64,000 nt of DNA, taken from Plasmodium coatneyi (Eukaryota > Apicomplexa > Aconoidasida > Haemosporida > Plasmodiidae). The notes beneath the pieces are model-generated. The model ran no database searches. It was not told the origin of the DNA and was given only the letters and a program-made list of their open reading frames with translations. This document shows positions 43,279 to 56,436 of the stretch, piece after piece. Where the stretch lies: positions 4,650,001-4,714,000 of the forward strand of contig NC_033567.1 in assembly GCF_001680005.1 (NCBI RefSeq), written 5' to 3'. Positions within the stretch are counted from its first letter, which is position 1; every line of letters starts with the position of its first letter. A program made the translations under genes and the position numbers.

Positions 43279-46200
43279 ATGAGTGATGATGATTTTTTCC
43301 AAGACAAAGGCAGCAGCTCGTTACAGTACATCAAGTGCAAGACCAGCACGAAGATTGACGATATTTTAAAGAGGCGCAGAAATAAGTTAACAAACAACGG
43401 GGAAGACGGTGAGGGAAGCAAACATGGAAATGATGACAGGTGCCCGAAATGGGGAGAAAAAAGTAATACCAACAATCGCAGGAGCAGCTACCAACTGGAG
43501 GAAGTGAACAAATATCTGACAAAGCAGCATAGTCATGTAAACGTCTTGGATGACGAGGGGGAGCTCAACTTGGGAAGGAATTACACACAACATAGGTACA
43601 GCTTGGGAAGGAAAAGTTTTTCAAAGGATTCTAATAAGGATATTTATTCCTACGATGAGAATTTAAAAAAAGGGAATATAAAAAGTTGCATTAATTTGTC
43701 CACTTCTGATGATAAGAAAAGGAGCCCATTAGGAGCGTCAAGATCGTTGGACCATATAAACCTACAAGGAAGGGAAAAGAATAGCAGCAGTCCATACGAT
43801 GAGCACAATGGGGAAGAGACCGTAAGTTACGCAGAAGACATCCTGGGGGGTAACTTAAACAACATATATAAGACTCCTAGTACAGAGGTCCTTCTTAGAG
43901 AGATAAGAAGTAAAGAGGATGAGGACGGTAATAATCCTCACCATGGTGACGATATCGAGGGGGAATATCATAACGGTTATGAAGAAAACAGGGAAGAAAT
44001 TTTTGCAAATTTAAATAAAATTTACCTGAACGATGTAGATTTAAATAAAACCCCAAGTAAAAGTTTTTCGAGGAGCTATTTCGAGTACCTAAAATTTGAA
44101 ACAGCTGGGAAAATGAATATGAGCGAATTGGAGACGCCCGCAAATTTGAAGGACGAAAAGGATGACGAAGGGGCGAACACACCATTTATTACGTATTATT
44201 TGGCTGGGAAGACAAGTAAAAGTGGACTTGAGCAGGAGGGAAATTTGGACTCTCCGTGTGGTGATGAAAAGGGTGAAGTTATCCCTCAGGGTGTGGAGAA
44301 TGAAAAGGGTAGTACCAATTATTTTCCACCAAAGGGGGAACCACACATAATTGAACAGGGCAAAGTAGTGGATAACCATTTTGTTACGGAGGAGGAAGCC
44401 GGTGTTGTTTCCCATTTGGATAGATTTAAAAGTATGGGCTCAAACCAAAGGGAAGACGTCCAATATAGAAGCAACTACAACGGGGGGGGTGAAAGTGGGG
44501 CCCTTCTAAAGCTTGCCAGCTCGAAGAAGTACAACTTTGTAAAGACTGAAGAGGAATACAACGACCTATTGAGAGAAAAAAGTGGCCAACAGGAAATTCG
44601 AAAAGGTAACGCAACTACCACTGGAAGAATTACTGAAAATGGCAACGTAAATTTTTTGGAAAAAGTTGTCTCAAACAATAACGTAAGTTTTAATGACAGC
44701 ATATTTTTGGCAAACCAATTTCACATAATGAATACGAAGTCATTTCGGGAGAATCTGTTTGTTAACTCCAAGCAGGGAGACAGGGAAAGCACTATACCGC
44801 TGCAGATGGGGAAGGGTATAGTTGACGCGTTACCCGTCCGGAGTGAGCTGAAAAGGAGTTTAATTATAAGAGATATGCCGTTGGGTAATACAATAATGGA
44901 GAAACCAGACGTTTATGAGAATTCCTTTCGGGAGGATGCCTTCCAGAGGGGAGACCACAATTATGGTAACCCATGGAATGGCAAAATAGACCCCCATGAT
45001 GACAGACCCCTTGGCGTAAGCAACAACCATTTGGTGGTTAACTCCATGATGTTGCAGAAGTCTCAAACGGGAATTAACCAAATGGACGAATTTGCAATCC
45101 ATCAGAGTGCCAGTTTTGGGGATAGAAAAGAATGCATCGATTTAGCAAGAAAGTTGGATAAGGATCCCCACACAGATGTGTATGTTTATGAATACACCAA
45201 AAGTGGTGATAACCCTCCGTTTCGTTTTAATTCTTTAAAAAGGAGCACTGTAAATTTAGCCAGCCAGGAGGAAGACAACCGTAGCAGAAACGCGGGTGTC
45301 TCCACAGGGATGAATAAGTATATCAGTTACAATGTCGAAAGGAGCTATAACAATATGAACGAGCTGCATGCGGAGGAGGAAAATTTACCCCCGAGAGACG
45401 AAACCATTTTCACCAAATTGAGGAATCTGCAAAAACATAGTAACGGTGGGAGCAATGGTCTTCTCCACGACACACAAAAGTATTCAATCGAAGGAAGAGA
45501 AAAAAAAAATTTCTCCAACTGTTTTGAAAATGTGTATCTGAGGAGTAGTTATTATAACGATGGGGGGGAGAGAACGTCAAATTATGCGAACGACGTTAGG
45601 AAAAAAAAAAACATCACCGTGGATATTGGGGGAGTGAATAAAATTACGCGTGACGATTTCGGCTTTTCAGAGACAAACAACCCACATGAATTCCGACACT
45701 CTGGGGAAGCACAAATGTGGCATAGTGAAAAGGACAGTGTAATGTATGGAAATGTGGCCAGTAACAACTGCTCCAATGTGATTATACCTACTGATGGGAG
45801 GAACTTTTATAGTGGTCCCATGGCGGGAAGAGAAGTAATAATTCCTGTGGATAACAGAAGCAGTGTGAACAAGTTAGGCGAGACAGCCGATTTCGGGGGA
45901 AAAGAAAGCAGTGACCTCTCCGATTCGAAAAATAATGACAACACGGTTAGAATTATATCTAGTGAGGGTTACATTCCTGACAGGAAGGAAGTCATCGATG
46001 GACGTGACTTGAGGCAATACTGGTTCGACTACATAAATAGCAGCTTTGGTAGCGTCAATGCGAATGACATACGGGGGTTGATATTTGGTAGTTCGAATAG
46101 GCGCATCGGTAGTGGTGCTGCCAACAAGCAGATACAACAATCTGCGTGTGCAATACCAGGGGACGCCTCCACCAACCGCGTTAATGAAGACGCACTGGCA

Positions 46201-49200
46201 GAACTGATCCGGGAAAAGATAAAGGACAGCATAAATGACGTAGTCGAGAGGTTATTGAGTCAGGGGAAGAGCCTGGATATAGTGAGAAAGGATCTTCTGA
46301 ACGAAATTGAAAAGGAGCCAAATTTGAGTCATGCATCAGAGGGGTACTACAACGGGGGGTGTTGCGATAGCGGTGTGAAGAATGACCAGGGGGGGGTAGA
46401 CGAGGATGTCGTGCCAGTTGAAGGGATCGAAAGGGAGGTGAGAGGAAAAGAAAAGAATCTTGTTTTTAAAAACGTAGTAACTGGAACCACAGGTGAAGCA
46501 TCATGTGGGGAATTGGACCAGGAAAAGGGCAGCACGAAGGTAGTACGTCGCTCTGAAGAATATCTGAACGATGACCATTCACCACGGGGTAGTCCCCCCC
46601 TGGAAGAAGTATCGAACAAAGAAACAGTCCACCTAGATGACGAAGACGTAGACGAAATCGAGAAGCTGAATAACCACCTCAAATTGAACAAAATAAAAAA
46701 ATCAGTAAACCTGCAAGAGGAGGACAAAGAAAAGAATCAAGTAAATTGGAAGAAGCTGCTTTACAATTGTATAGACATAATTTATTTATTAACAAATGAA
46801 AATAATGCGAAAAATAAGAAGATGAACTCGTTGCTAGGAGAAATAAACAAGCTGAACGAATACGAGAAGAAGATAGAGCTTCTGAATGAGGAGAATGAAA
46901 AGTTGAAGGTACAAGTTCTGCAGAAGAACGAAATGGTGAAAAAAAAAGACATCAAAGAAAGGACAAACTTAAATCTGAAAATCGCCGAACAGGGGAAGAA
47001 AATTGCCAATTTGGAGAAGGACATTAATATATATAAAAATAAAGTGAACAAACTGAATCACAAAATAAGTAACAAGGACAGCGAATTGGACAAGCTGAAG
47101 AAGAAGTACCAGCTAGTTTTGGACGAAGTTGAAAAGTGCAAACAGGATGCAACCACTACGTTGAAGCAGGTACTGAACAAGAAGCACACCACCCTGGTCG
47201 ATAAGCAATGTTTAGACATTTCCAAATATTACGAGGTGGAGATGTGCATGCTTAACAAGCAAATCAGGAATTTGAAGGACCTCCTTAAGAGTGAGACCAA
47301 GGAGAAAATCACACTGAGCAGGAAGCTCGGTGAGCAGTCCAACGGGCAATCTAACGGGCAATACAACACCAATTCGTGTGCCGATTCAGGTGCATACTCC
47401 AGTGATGATGAGCAAAACTGCAGAGAGACCACACCGCAAAAGGGTAATCCAACCGAGGCAGATACATCAGAACAAACCAGCGAAGGCAAGTACAAAAAAA
47501 TGTGCCAAAATTTATTCAACGAAATGAATGAAATAAAAAAAAATTTTGACAATCAGAGAATTTTGTATGACCAGAAAATTGAACAACTGGAGCAAAAGCA
47601 GGAGCTGCAAAATATAAAAAATAAATTGGACGCATCGGAAAAAATTGTGGAAGTGTACCAAAATATTTTTCGCGAAAATGTGAATTATATAAAAAGTGAT
47701 AATTTGCAAAAACGGGATTTAAGTCAACCCATGGGTGACATGCACCCCCAGGGAGAAGGGAAGAGTTACACCAGCCAGCAAAGCGGTGAGAAGGATAGTC
47801 CTAATACTCAGATGAATGGCACATTGGCGTCTTGTAATATGCCAGGGGCATCTGCAGAATTTACTATGAGCAGTCTCCAAGTGGGAAGTGAGTCAGGGGG
47901 TGGCCACCTGCTGCCACCGGGGGTTAGTAGCGCCGCCTGGGGAAGTGGTGTTCCCTCTGTGAGCGGCATTAGTATGGTTAGTGGTAATGGCATGGTTAGT
48001 GGCATCGGTTCAGTGGGTGGTCTTGGTTTGGCGAGCGGTCTAGTGTCAACCAACCCTCACATCTCCAACGCCACCACGCAGCACAACTACCTGAACGAGT
48101 TTGTAAAGATGTACCTAGAAAAGAACCCCCTCAGTGAATCCAACAACGGGTTCAAAATTAGCGACTTGACCAAATGGAATGAAAAATGCACGGAAAATGT
48201 GCCAAACAGTGAATACAAAAATAATCACCTACATGAGACATTAATGAAAATTGAAAAGACAGAATTGGTCAACATATTTATAAGCATATGTAGCGAATTA
48301 AAAAGTGACAACATTTTTTTCGTAATCCAGTTTGTAAAGTTTCTATCCTTTATAGTGTATGAACAGTTCCCCTTATTTACCTCCTTCTTTTACAAAGTCG
48401 CCTCGATAATTTCGATAAATTCTACCAAATTTGACGAATACATAGATGTGATTAAGAAGTGGAAGAGCCACTTCATGAATGGGCAGAAGTATTACCTCTT
48501 CCGTAGAAATGTGCTTTTAATTTTTCAAACGGATTTGAAGGACGTTAGAAAGGGCGACATGGACAGAGTTTGCTTGAACCTTGTCAGAAGTTTGCACCAG
48601 AAGAGTGTGGACATGAGCAAATATTCCAACGTAAGGAAGGACGGCCCGTACAGCGGATCTCTCCTGCATCGCTCCTGTACCGCGTATGCACCTCTTTTAC
48701 ACCACTTTTACCCTTGCACCCCGTAGGACTCCTTCGAAAAGGCCGAATACATAATCAACAAACATTCCAAGGAAATAATAAGCAAAGTTATTAAGACGTA
48801 CATGAATCTCTACAATATTGACAAGATCAGCAACATCATCCCGCATATGAATTCGATGAACTCAAAGGTGCGTCAGGGGAAGGGTCCATGCTGTTGTGCA
48901 GACGAGTTAAAGTTTAGCTCATTTGGGTGGACAAACCAACTTTCGTCTTTCTCCCCACACATGCACACATGTTAAAAATTCAATCCCCCTTTGCAGCTCA
49001 AAACGCAATCCTACCTAGTTAGGTCCATATCGTCCTGCTTGAATTTGAGCAAAACGGATAATTTTCAGGAGGTTCGACGGATGGCGCGGTGTAAATGGCT
49101 GTGTGGATAGCCCCCCTCCAGCGTCGCTTCTCCTTTTTGCCTCCTTTCCATGTTACTGTGTCACCTTTTTCCCATATTACCACTCCCCAACAGATCGAGC

Positions 49201-49640
49201 GGAAAATAAAAGAACTGGCGGCAACCAAGGGGATTAACGAAAAGATAAAGAACAGGTAGCCACTCAAGGGGGTTGAAATGTTGGACGCGCTGGGCACGCT
49301 AAACACGCTGAACACGTTGGGCACGTTTGTACTTTCCAAAAGGAGAGATACTTACTTGAACGTATATATTATTCGCAGGAGGGACGAACACAAAATAAGG
49401 CAACATGAACGGGGGAGTTGTCCTGTGACGTGTTTCCCTCTCTCCTTGGTATGCCCACTCATTATTACGTTCACCCCTAATTTGCACTCCCTACGCAGAA
49501 TAAACGTAGACGAAATGGACGAATATTTGGCGGCGTACACCATTATGGGCACGCTGAAGAAGTACTTGAATGTTACCCTCACCCAGGACCTGTTGCCCTC
49601 CATCTCGAAGATCATTCAGAAGAATAGGTCATCCCAGTGA
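43279..49640 (+). CDS. large low-complexity/coiled-coil protein (~1920 aa), function unknown
   Basis: Exon 1 (43279-48630) encodes 1784 residues; exons 48727-48867, 48997-49071, 49195-49256 and a last exon ending at 49640 join in phase. The last exon may begin at 49379 or 49499; both give an in-frame product because the intervening stretch is open. Residues 1-~1100 are Asn/Asp/Ser/Glu-rich with no domain, and include two TPS-containing motifs (YKTPSTEVLLREI, NKTPSKSFSRSY). Residues ~1170-1290 and ~1400-1475 are strong coiled coils. A Gly/Ser/Val-rich repeat (about 1550-1595) precedes a C-terminal helical domain (~1600-1923) with a conserved-looking SDNIFFVIQFVKFLSFIVY segment. No signal or membrane span. 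The architecture (disordered head, central coils, helical tail) suggests a scaffold, possibly spindle-pole or cytoskeletal, but that is inference only. Confidence 0.82.
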
Positions 49641-50362
49641 GGGGGCTGCGCGGTGTGAACGCTTATACACCTTTGCGCCACGTCCCATTTGATCATTTTT
49701 TTGTTACACCTTTTGGCTTTTTCCCTTCCTTTTTAAGTTTATTTTTTTTGTTTCAACGTGCCATATGTGCGTTATATGTCCCCGTTTGGCAAGTTTATCT
49801 TAATTCCCTTATTCATTCTTACGCATTATCCTTCGTTTGGCGTCCTCCACGTGGGACCGCTCATTCTTTTTTTGTTCACTCTTCAAATAAAAGTGAAGTG
49901 TTATTATGAATTACTTATTTCATCCTTTATGAATCTCTAAAGTTGACGTCTTTTTTTTTTTGTTTTTTTTTTTTTAACTTGTGAAATTTTTTTTTTTCTT
50001 ATAAAGCAAATGGCATTATGTAACGATGCGATGTGTGTAAATGGATCTGATATATGTACAGGTTCGTATATCACAAACGGAACGCGCACGCCAAAAAAAA
50101 GAAAAAGTATATTTATGTGTGCATTTGTACATGTATATATATATATGTTGTAACAGCTGCTGAAGAGTACCAATGATGACACGGAGGTATCTCATGCATT
50201 ATTATTATGAAAAGAAATTTATCAGATGTATGGCGTCGGAAGCGTGGTTCGTTCGGGGATTGCATATTCCTCTGTGCTGGTGAAGATGCTGGGATAATCA
50301 CGATGAGGTCTTCCCTACAAAGGTCACTCTCTCTCTCATATTTATTTATTTATTTATTTATT
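49641..50362. other. convergent 3' intergenic region
   Basis: Lies between the 3' ends of the large coiled-coil gene (plus) and TIM (minus). It has T runs near 49.95 and 49.99 kb, a TA microsatellite near 50.13 kb and a TTTA array against the TIM stop codon. No gene is supported. Confidence 0.65.
50339..50362. repeat. (TTTA)n microsatellite
   Basis: About six TTTA units directly adjoining the TIM stop codon, so it would lie at the start of the TIM 3' UTR. Confidence 0.9.
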
Positions 50363-51223
50363 TTACATGGCACTCTTGATAATGTCAACAAAGGATGGCT
50401 TCAAAGACGCATTACCCACTAGGAACCCATCAATATCTTGCTGCTTAATGAGGGATGCACAATTTTCCGTATTAACACTACCACCATATAGAATTCTGAT
50501 CTGGTTAGCATTTTTTTCTCCACATTTTTCCTTCACAATATTTCTGATTTCCTTATGGACTTCCTGGGCCTGTTCAGGTGTTGCAGTTTTTCCCGTTCCA
50601 ATGGCCCAAATTGGTTCATATGCCAAAACAACATTATCGAAGTTGTTAATTAAATGAACAAAGCTGTTCACTTGTTTTTTTATCACGTCGATGGTTTGAT
50701 TTTTTTCCCTCTGTTCTAAGGACTCTCCAAAACAAACTACAACCTTTAAATTATTTTTTAAACACTGCTGTAATTTTTCCTTCACATCTTCATCCGTTTC
50801 GTTAAAGTATTTTCTCCTTTCAAAATGTCCAATAATTACATATTCGATGTTAAGGTCCTTGGCAATTTCTGCGCTGATTTCCCCTGTGTAGGACCCATTT
50901 CCGTACTTGGACACATTTTGTATGCCTGTGTGGAACTTTGGCTTCAGCAAGCTCTTGGCGAGTTCGTAGTGCACGCTCACGGGGAAAACGACAACATCTG
51001 CAGTGGCAAGGTAGGTTGAAAAGTTCAGATGGAACAATCATCATGCAGCAATCACCACGCCTGCATAGCCATCTACATGGCGGCACCGCAGTGCGTCCCG
51101 GCGTGACTTACCCAGCTTGGCGGGGTCAAAGTCCAACTCATTAAAGCTCGCCGCCAGGGCCTTTATGCTTTCCTGGGTTCCATTGCATTTCCAGTTGGCT
51201 GATACGAAATATTTTCTCGTCAT
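50363..51223 (-). CDS. TIM: triosephosphate isomerase
   Basis: Interconverts dihydroxyacetone phosphate and glyceraldehyde 3-phosphate in cytosolic glycolysis. Two exons (51223-51112 and 50997-50363, phase 1) give exactly 248 residues, the normal TIM length. Catalytic residues are present: Asn10 and Lys12 in NWKCNG, His95 in IIGHFERR, Glu165 in LAYEPIWAIGTGKTA with the mobile loop 6, and the phosphate-binding YGGSVN and VGNASL. Two known Plasmodium hallmarks are visible: Phe96 in place of the otherwise conserved Ser, and Cys13 at the dimer interface. The start codon is the only in-frame Met before the conserved RKYFVSANWK. Confidence 0.98.
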
Positions 51224-54200
51224 TTTGCTGGGTGGATTTAGACGTTAGTAATGTGTATAGCGTATCGTGGTTGTTACGGGGGCCTTCAAGGTGGGAAAAA
51301 TGAGAATGGAGTCAGCATTTTCGTGAACAAACAGGTGATACGTTTGGCATGTAAGGAGGAAACCATTTTAGCAAGTACACAGTCGTTCATTCGGTGGACA
51401 CACCGTCACTCATTTCTCTGTGCGTATCCTGGCGGATGGGGCACGCATGGGCACATATTTGCAAAAAGTGTTAGCGTATGTGTACGACGGTACGAAAAAT
51501 GTAGAAATAAATTTACAGGCATATTTAGATACTTAAGCATATGTATTCATACAGCGATCCCTTATATGTATAGATACATTTTTAGCTCAATTATTTCTAC
51601 AAAAGAAAGAAAAAAAAAAAACTTACGTTGAATCCTGCGAGTGATGCTCACTTAAAATTGGAAAGAAAGCAGATAAAAAGAGAAATTTACAATTTTGAAA
51701 AGAACAGAAAAAAAAGCGGAACTGAAAGAATAATTAATTTCGATATAGATCGTTCTTCTTAAGATTGTTAAAAGAAACTGAATTGTTGAATGATGTTATT
51801 TTATATGAAGAAGGGGGGACTTAAAAGTGTTTTTTTTTTTTTTAAAAAAAAGTGTTTTACTATATGGCGGATAAAAAGTAAATACGAGCACGACGAGCCA
51901 GGTATTATAAATTTGTTTGAAATGAAGTGATAGTTATTTTTGTTCATTTTTTTTTTCTGGCTTAATTTGGCGTGTGGCTTTTTTTTTTTTTTTTAATTGT
52001 GAATTCTACATTTCAGTGGAGCTTTCCTATTTTTGGTACATTTTTTGTTCCATTTTGTACCATCTTTGTGTACTCGTCCTTGTGGCCGCTGGCTATGAAC
52101 TCTCCCAACGTACGGCGGTGTGCCTTTCTTGGAGAGGCCCAAGAAGTCACATGCACTTGTGCACATTTGCGGTACACCCCGAATTGCGATAAATATATAT
52201 TGACATTTCTGAATTGAACAGCCGAGTGAGGGAGTTGGTGGATCAGCTGATTCGCTGGTGTGATTGAATGGGAAGGAAACCCATCAACAAGCTTTTCTTA
52301 TTTGGCATGATTATCGAAGAAGAAAATTTTAATTTCAAAATAGGAATGAGTATCCATTTATGTATTTTTGGAGAGGAAAAAAGGTGTAGAAAGAGAAGCG
52401 CATGTATATTCGTATGGCATTATTACACGATATGCATGTGTATACACAGAGTGCACGCATGAGCATGCTGGGGGGGGTGGAAGCTATGTCCTATAGGGAA
52501 AGTGGTCCCCCCGCGTGTCATCTTCGCCACCTATATATGCATCACTTGGGGCATTTTTTTTTTTTTTTTTTCGCTTTTTCATTCCGTTAGTGATTCGTTT
52601 TGGCGATGACACATTTTTAATGTTTTCGCAGAGAGGTACACATGAGGAGCAATCTTCGTATTCGGTAAAATTGTGTCGATTTTTTTTTTCTCAAGGGGGA
52701 CAATTATATATAGGGGTAGACTTTCCTGTCCGATTTTTTATTTTGCTGACATTTTATAAAGGCCGAATGAGCAGGCGTGGGAAACCGCGCGAAATGTGTT
52801 TTCACCAAAATAGGAAAAAAAATCGAAAAATTTGGAAAGTCGCAAAGGAAGGGAATGCTACTTTGCCGTTGTGATGTATGCGTTCGTTTTGGATGACCAT
52901 TTTATATGCACATCTGTTTGCGCGGATTTTTGTGACACTCTTTTGTGCGCTTTAATATGCCCCCTTTTTTGTGCCTGTTTTACGGCCCCTTTTTTCACAT
53001 TTTTTAGTACCCACCTTTCGTATAATTTTTCATACCGTACGATTTTAGAAAGGTGGAGAGAAGGATGCGAATTAATCAATCTCCAGGCCATGTGTGCCCA
53101 TGTCAGTTTTTTCATTCGTCGGAGAAAATAGCTTCCACGTGAACACATGTACGTATGGGCATATGTATATATAAACCTACATTAATTTCCCTTCTTAGCC
53201 ACATGGGCAATTGTTAAAAAGCGCTTAAATATGAGTCGCAGAGCGTAGCCCAGGGAATGAGAAAGTTCGTTCCGTCATTAAACCTTTACTCGTAGAAGTC
53301 ATAGGGCATATACACCTTTCCCAAAAAGGGGCTCCCCCTTTAACCGAATGGGCTTCTCTCCCCTGGAATGGGATAATTTGGGGAAATTTTTTTAAGGCTA
53401 ATGATTTGCCAGTTGTGTATAACTTCAAAAACAAAAAAACTTTATTTACATTTTGTCTGTTATCAAATGTACGCAGGGGGGTTGAAAAAAATGTAGATCA
53501 TCTACATTTAAAAACTGCCTATGCTTCGCACACACATATATAGGGACGTGTGTATACGTAAATGTGCATGTGCGTGAGTGTGGGTGTGGGGGGAGGTATA
53601 TATATATACACGTAAGTATGCACTCATGTAGGGGTGCTTAAGTACGCAAAGTGGATACACATAACGAAGCGCATAATATGATATACCCCCTTTTTTATGC
53701 AAGAAAAAAAAAAAAAATGGTATCATTATTTTACATATTTTTATAATAAATAAAATAATAATACATTAATATGCAACGAAATGAGAGGAAAAAAAAGGAG
53801 GGGAGCTAGCGGCAGCGGTATTCATAATGTGCGAAGCTAATGGAAGAAAGGGACTAAATTATAAAAAAGGGGGTACACATACGAGCACATATTCGTACAA
53901 ACATACGTGTAATATATAATATATAGGTATACATTTCCACATATGCACACACATACACATGCTTGGTCATTTTCATGCACATAACTTAGTGGGGACTTTT
54001 TTATATAATTAAAAAGGAAAAAGGAGCACGCACATATGGTAATTGTGAAGAGGGCAAATGCAAAGAAAGGAAGAAAAAAAAAAAAAAAGGGAGGAAGGAT
54101 AATTGGGGAAACGTAATTGCACAGGCTACTACGCCATGTGCACATATATATGTACGTAATAATATACACATTTTTGTGACGCGCGTGGGGGCACTTATTC

Positions 54201-54770
54201 CCTCCCTTTTTTTTTTTTTAATAAAATAGTTTACACTTCTTCGCACTAATATGGTATATGCAATTTTAACTTTAAAAAGTAATGGCAGGATAATAACCCC
54301 CAGGGGTGGGGGTCGCAGGGTTTACACATTACTTCTTCTAATTCTGTTGGGGTTTTCCTCCTTAAATATAGGATCTTCGGGAAAATCATTAACACATTAC
54401 ACCTCCACGTTTTCAAATGTACAAACTGTCATATGAATGGTAACCCAGATTGGGGTTATAATTACATAGTGATAAAATTAACTTGGTAAATTTTTTCACT
54501 ACTGAATGATGTGCCGTCCTTTCTAACCTTCCTTAATATTTCCCTTCCATTTCGTTCCAATGGGTGGAGTTGTATTTGCACTGTATATCTCCCGTGTGTG
54601 TGCGCTTTTGCCCACGTTATATGCTGGAACGTTGGGAAATTTTCTGGTGAGTTATTTTCTCTCACATATATGCTAATGTCGTCCACACGGAATGGCACAC
54701 GGTAAGAAAGGATCACATAACATGAAGAAGAGGGCATCGTGTCCTCCCCGCGGGGCAGGCCTTCCTCCCT
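51224..54770. other. 3.5 kb intergenic region upstream of TIM
   Basis: Same-strand gap between VAP and TIM, longer than needed for one promoter. It contains T/A runs near 51.83 and 52.56 kb and TA/CA/GT microsatellites near 53.53-53.60 and 53.91-53.96 kb. Frames of 60-120 codons lie on both strands but are Phe/Cys/Ser-rich and without recognisable domains. A non-coding transcript cannot be judged from sequence. Confidence 0.55.
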
Positions 54771-55639
54771 TTACCAATATCCCATATACTTGGTAACGAC
54801 GGCCAACATAACAATGATTAGGGGTATAAGTTTATTGTCGGCGAAAAGCTTGTTACAGTTGCTGTTATATGCCTTGAGTTGATTTTTCAAACTTTCGTTT
54901 TCCTTCTCCAGTGCTGCTTTCTGTTTATCCACAAAAACGCAGTAGTTTAGGAGTTCGTGATACTTCCTCTGCATACCTGGCAGGCCACCTTTTATGCCTT
55001 CATGGGGTAGGATTGGGGAAAAATACGAATATGAGGGTGGGCAGGTGTTATAGCATAAGTGCACGTACCAATTGGCATATGCCTCTACAGTGGTACATGT
55101 ATATGCATGGTTGCACATGCACGTTGACACATGCGCTGTTTTTTACCTTCCGCCATGTTCGGATCGTCCGGATTTAAACTATGTTCGGCGTAATTTAAAT
55201 TGTGACTCTTGTTATGAATATCCGAGAGGGGGTTATTGTTTGAGGGGAGGTAGGAGTGTGGTCCTTTGGAGGAACTTTCGTCGTTCAGCACAACGACCAA
55301 CTTATGGTCTTGTATTTCATTTTTATTAACCGTCACCCAGAACTGCTTATCGACAGTGGTATTATCATCCACATTTAGACACTGCACTTGAAATTTATCA
55401 TTTGAAATATTGTCCTTATCGGATAAGGGTTGTAATATTATTTGTATATCTATTGTTTCTTTTACGTTAATTAGGCCAAACGATGGTCTAACCAGATAAT
55501 TATTTGGTGCAGTCGTTTTTATTTTAAATGCCACCTTCCTGTCACTTATGTTTTCTAGTTTGACTACTTGCGTCACTGCTTGGAAATGCACCATAGGGAA
55601 TTCTATGTTTTTTTCGGGGCTCACTTTTAGCAGCTTCAT
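54771..55639 (-). CDS. VAP-type protein (MSP domain, tail-anchored ER protein)
   Basis: Two exons (55639-55147 and 54997-54771, phase 1) give 239 residues. Residues ~1-115 form a major-sperm-protein domain: MKLLKVSPEKNIEFP, then VVKLENISDRKVAFKIKTTA, NYLVRPSFGLI and FQVQCLNV, all in the canonical VAP order. A low-complexity Asn/Ser-rich linker follows, then a coiled-coil segment (~185-215, KQKAALEKENESLKNQLKAY) and a C-terminal membrane anchor (LIPLIIVMLAVVTKYMGYW). VAPs sit in the ER and hold FFAT-motif proteins at membrane contact sites. I chose the Met at 55639 because the family begins just before VSPEKNIEF; an upstream Met adds 21 His/Pro-rich residues without similarity. Confidence 0.93.
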
Positions 55640-56048
55640 TTTTGCCTTAGCGGGGGGTATATAACTGTGCCTATGGTTGTGTCTAGGGTGGTGTTGCGGC
55701 AATGCTTATCAATGTTGCCCTTCCTGCGGCTACTATTTTGCTACTATTTCGCTGCTACTATGTTGCTGCTTATTTGTTCCCCCCTTTTTGTGCGATTTTC
55801 TCGGCCTGGGTTACTTGCCTCCTTCCCTTCTTCCCTTTCGGTCTTTTAGAAGTCAATCTCCTTCTGCACCTTTCGCCCCTTCGTCGTTTCGCTGTTATCG
55901 CTACGTTCTCTTCGCCAATCACCACTTTGTACGTTCACCTCTCTTCGCTCCTTCCTGTCCTTGAGAAACGGTGCCTCAATGTGCTTATCCCGTGTACGCA
56001 AGTTGGCCCAGCTTCACTCCAAAGTTCGCTTAGTTGTTCGTTGGGTTG

Positions 56049-56056
56049 TGCATGCA
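56049..56056. promoter_or_regulatory. TGCATGCA octamer (ApiAP2-type site)
   Basis: Perfect palindrome TGCATGCA about 410 bases upstream of the VAP start. This octamer is a known recognition sequence of Plasmodium AP2 factors (AP2-Sp/AP2-EXP type). Occupancy here is inference. Confidence 0.4.
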
Positions 56057-56389
56057 CTTGTTCACATACATATGCAAGCGTAAATATATGTGCCTACATA
56101 CCGTGCGGCTGTGGTGTGAAGGCGCTCAGTGCTAAGTATGGCTGCTCTCCTTAAGCATTAACCTAATACGGGTGGGTGAGCGCAGAGCGTGCACGCACGC
56201 TGGGTGTACGACCTAGGTGTAACGCAAGTGAAAGTACATGCAACCTTGGAGGAACATACGCGAATACGCATATGCATATGCATAATGTTGGGAATGCGTT
56301 TTTTCGCAAGGGGGACTTAACGAATGGGGAAAAATTATGGGATGGTAAGTGGGAAGAAAGAAAAGAACTGCGAAGCGAAAAATGAGAAA

Positions 56390-56436
56390 TGAACGAGCAA
56401 TGAATGAGCAATGGATGAGCAATGAATGATGAATGG
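56390..56436. repeat. short tandem repeat, AATGAGCAATGG-type
   Basis: About four imperfect copies of a 11-12-base unit (variants GAACGAGCAAT, GAATGAGCAAT, GGATGAGCAAT, GAATGATGAAT). Confidence 0.8.
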
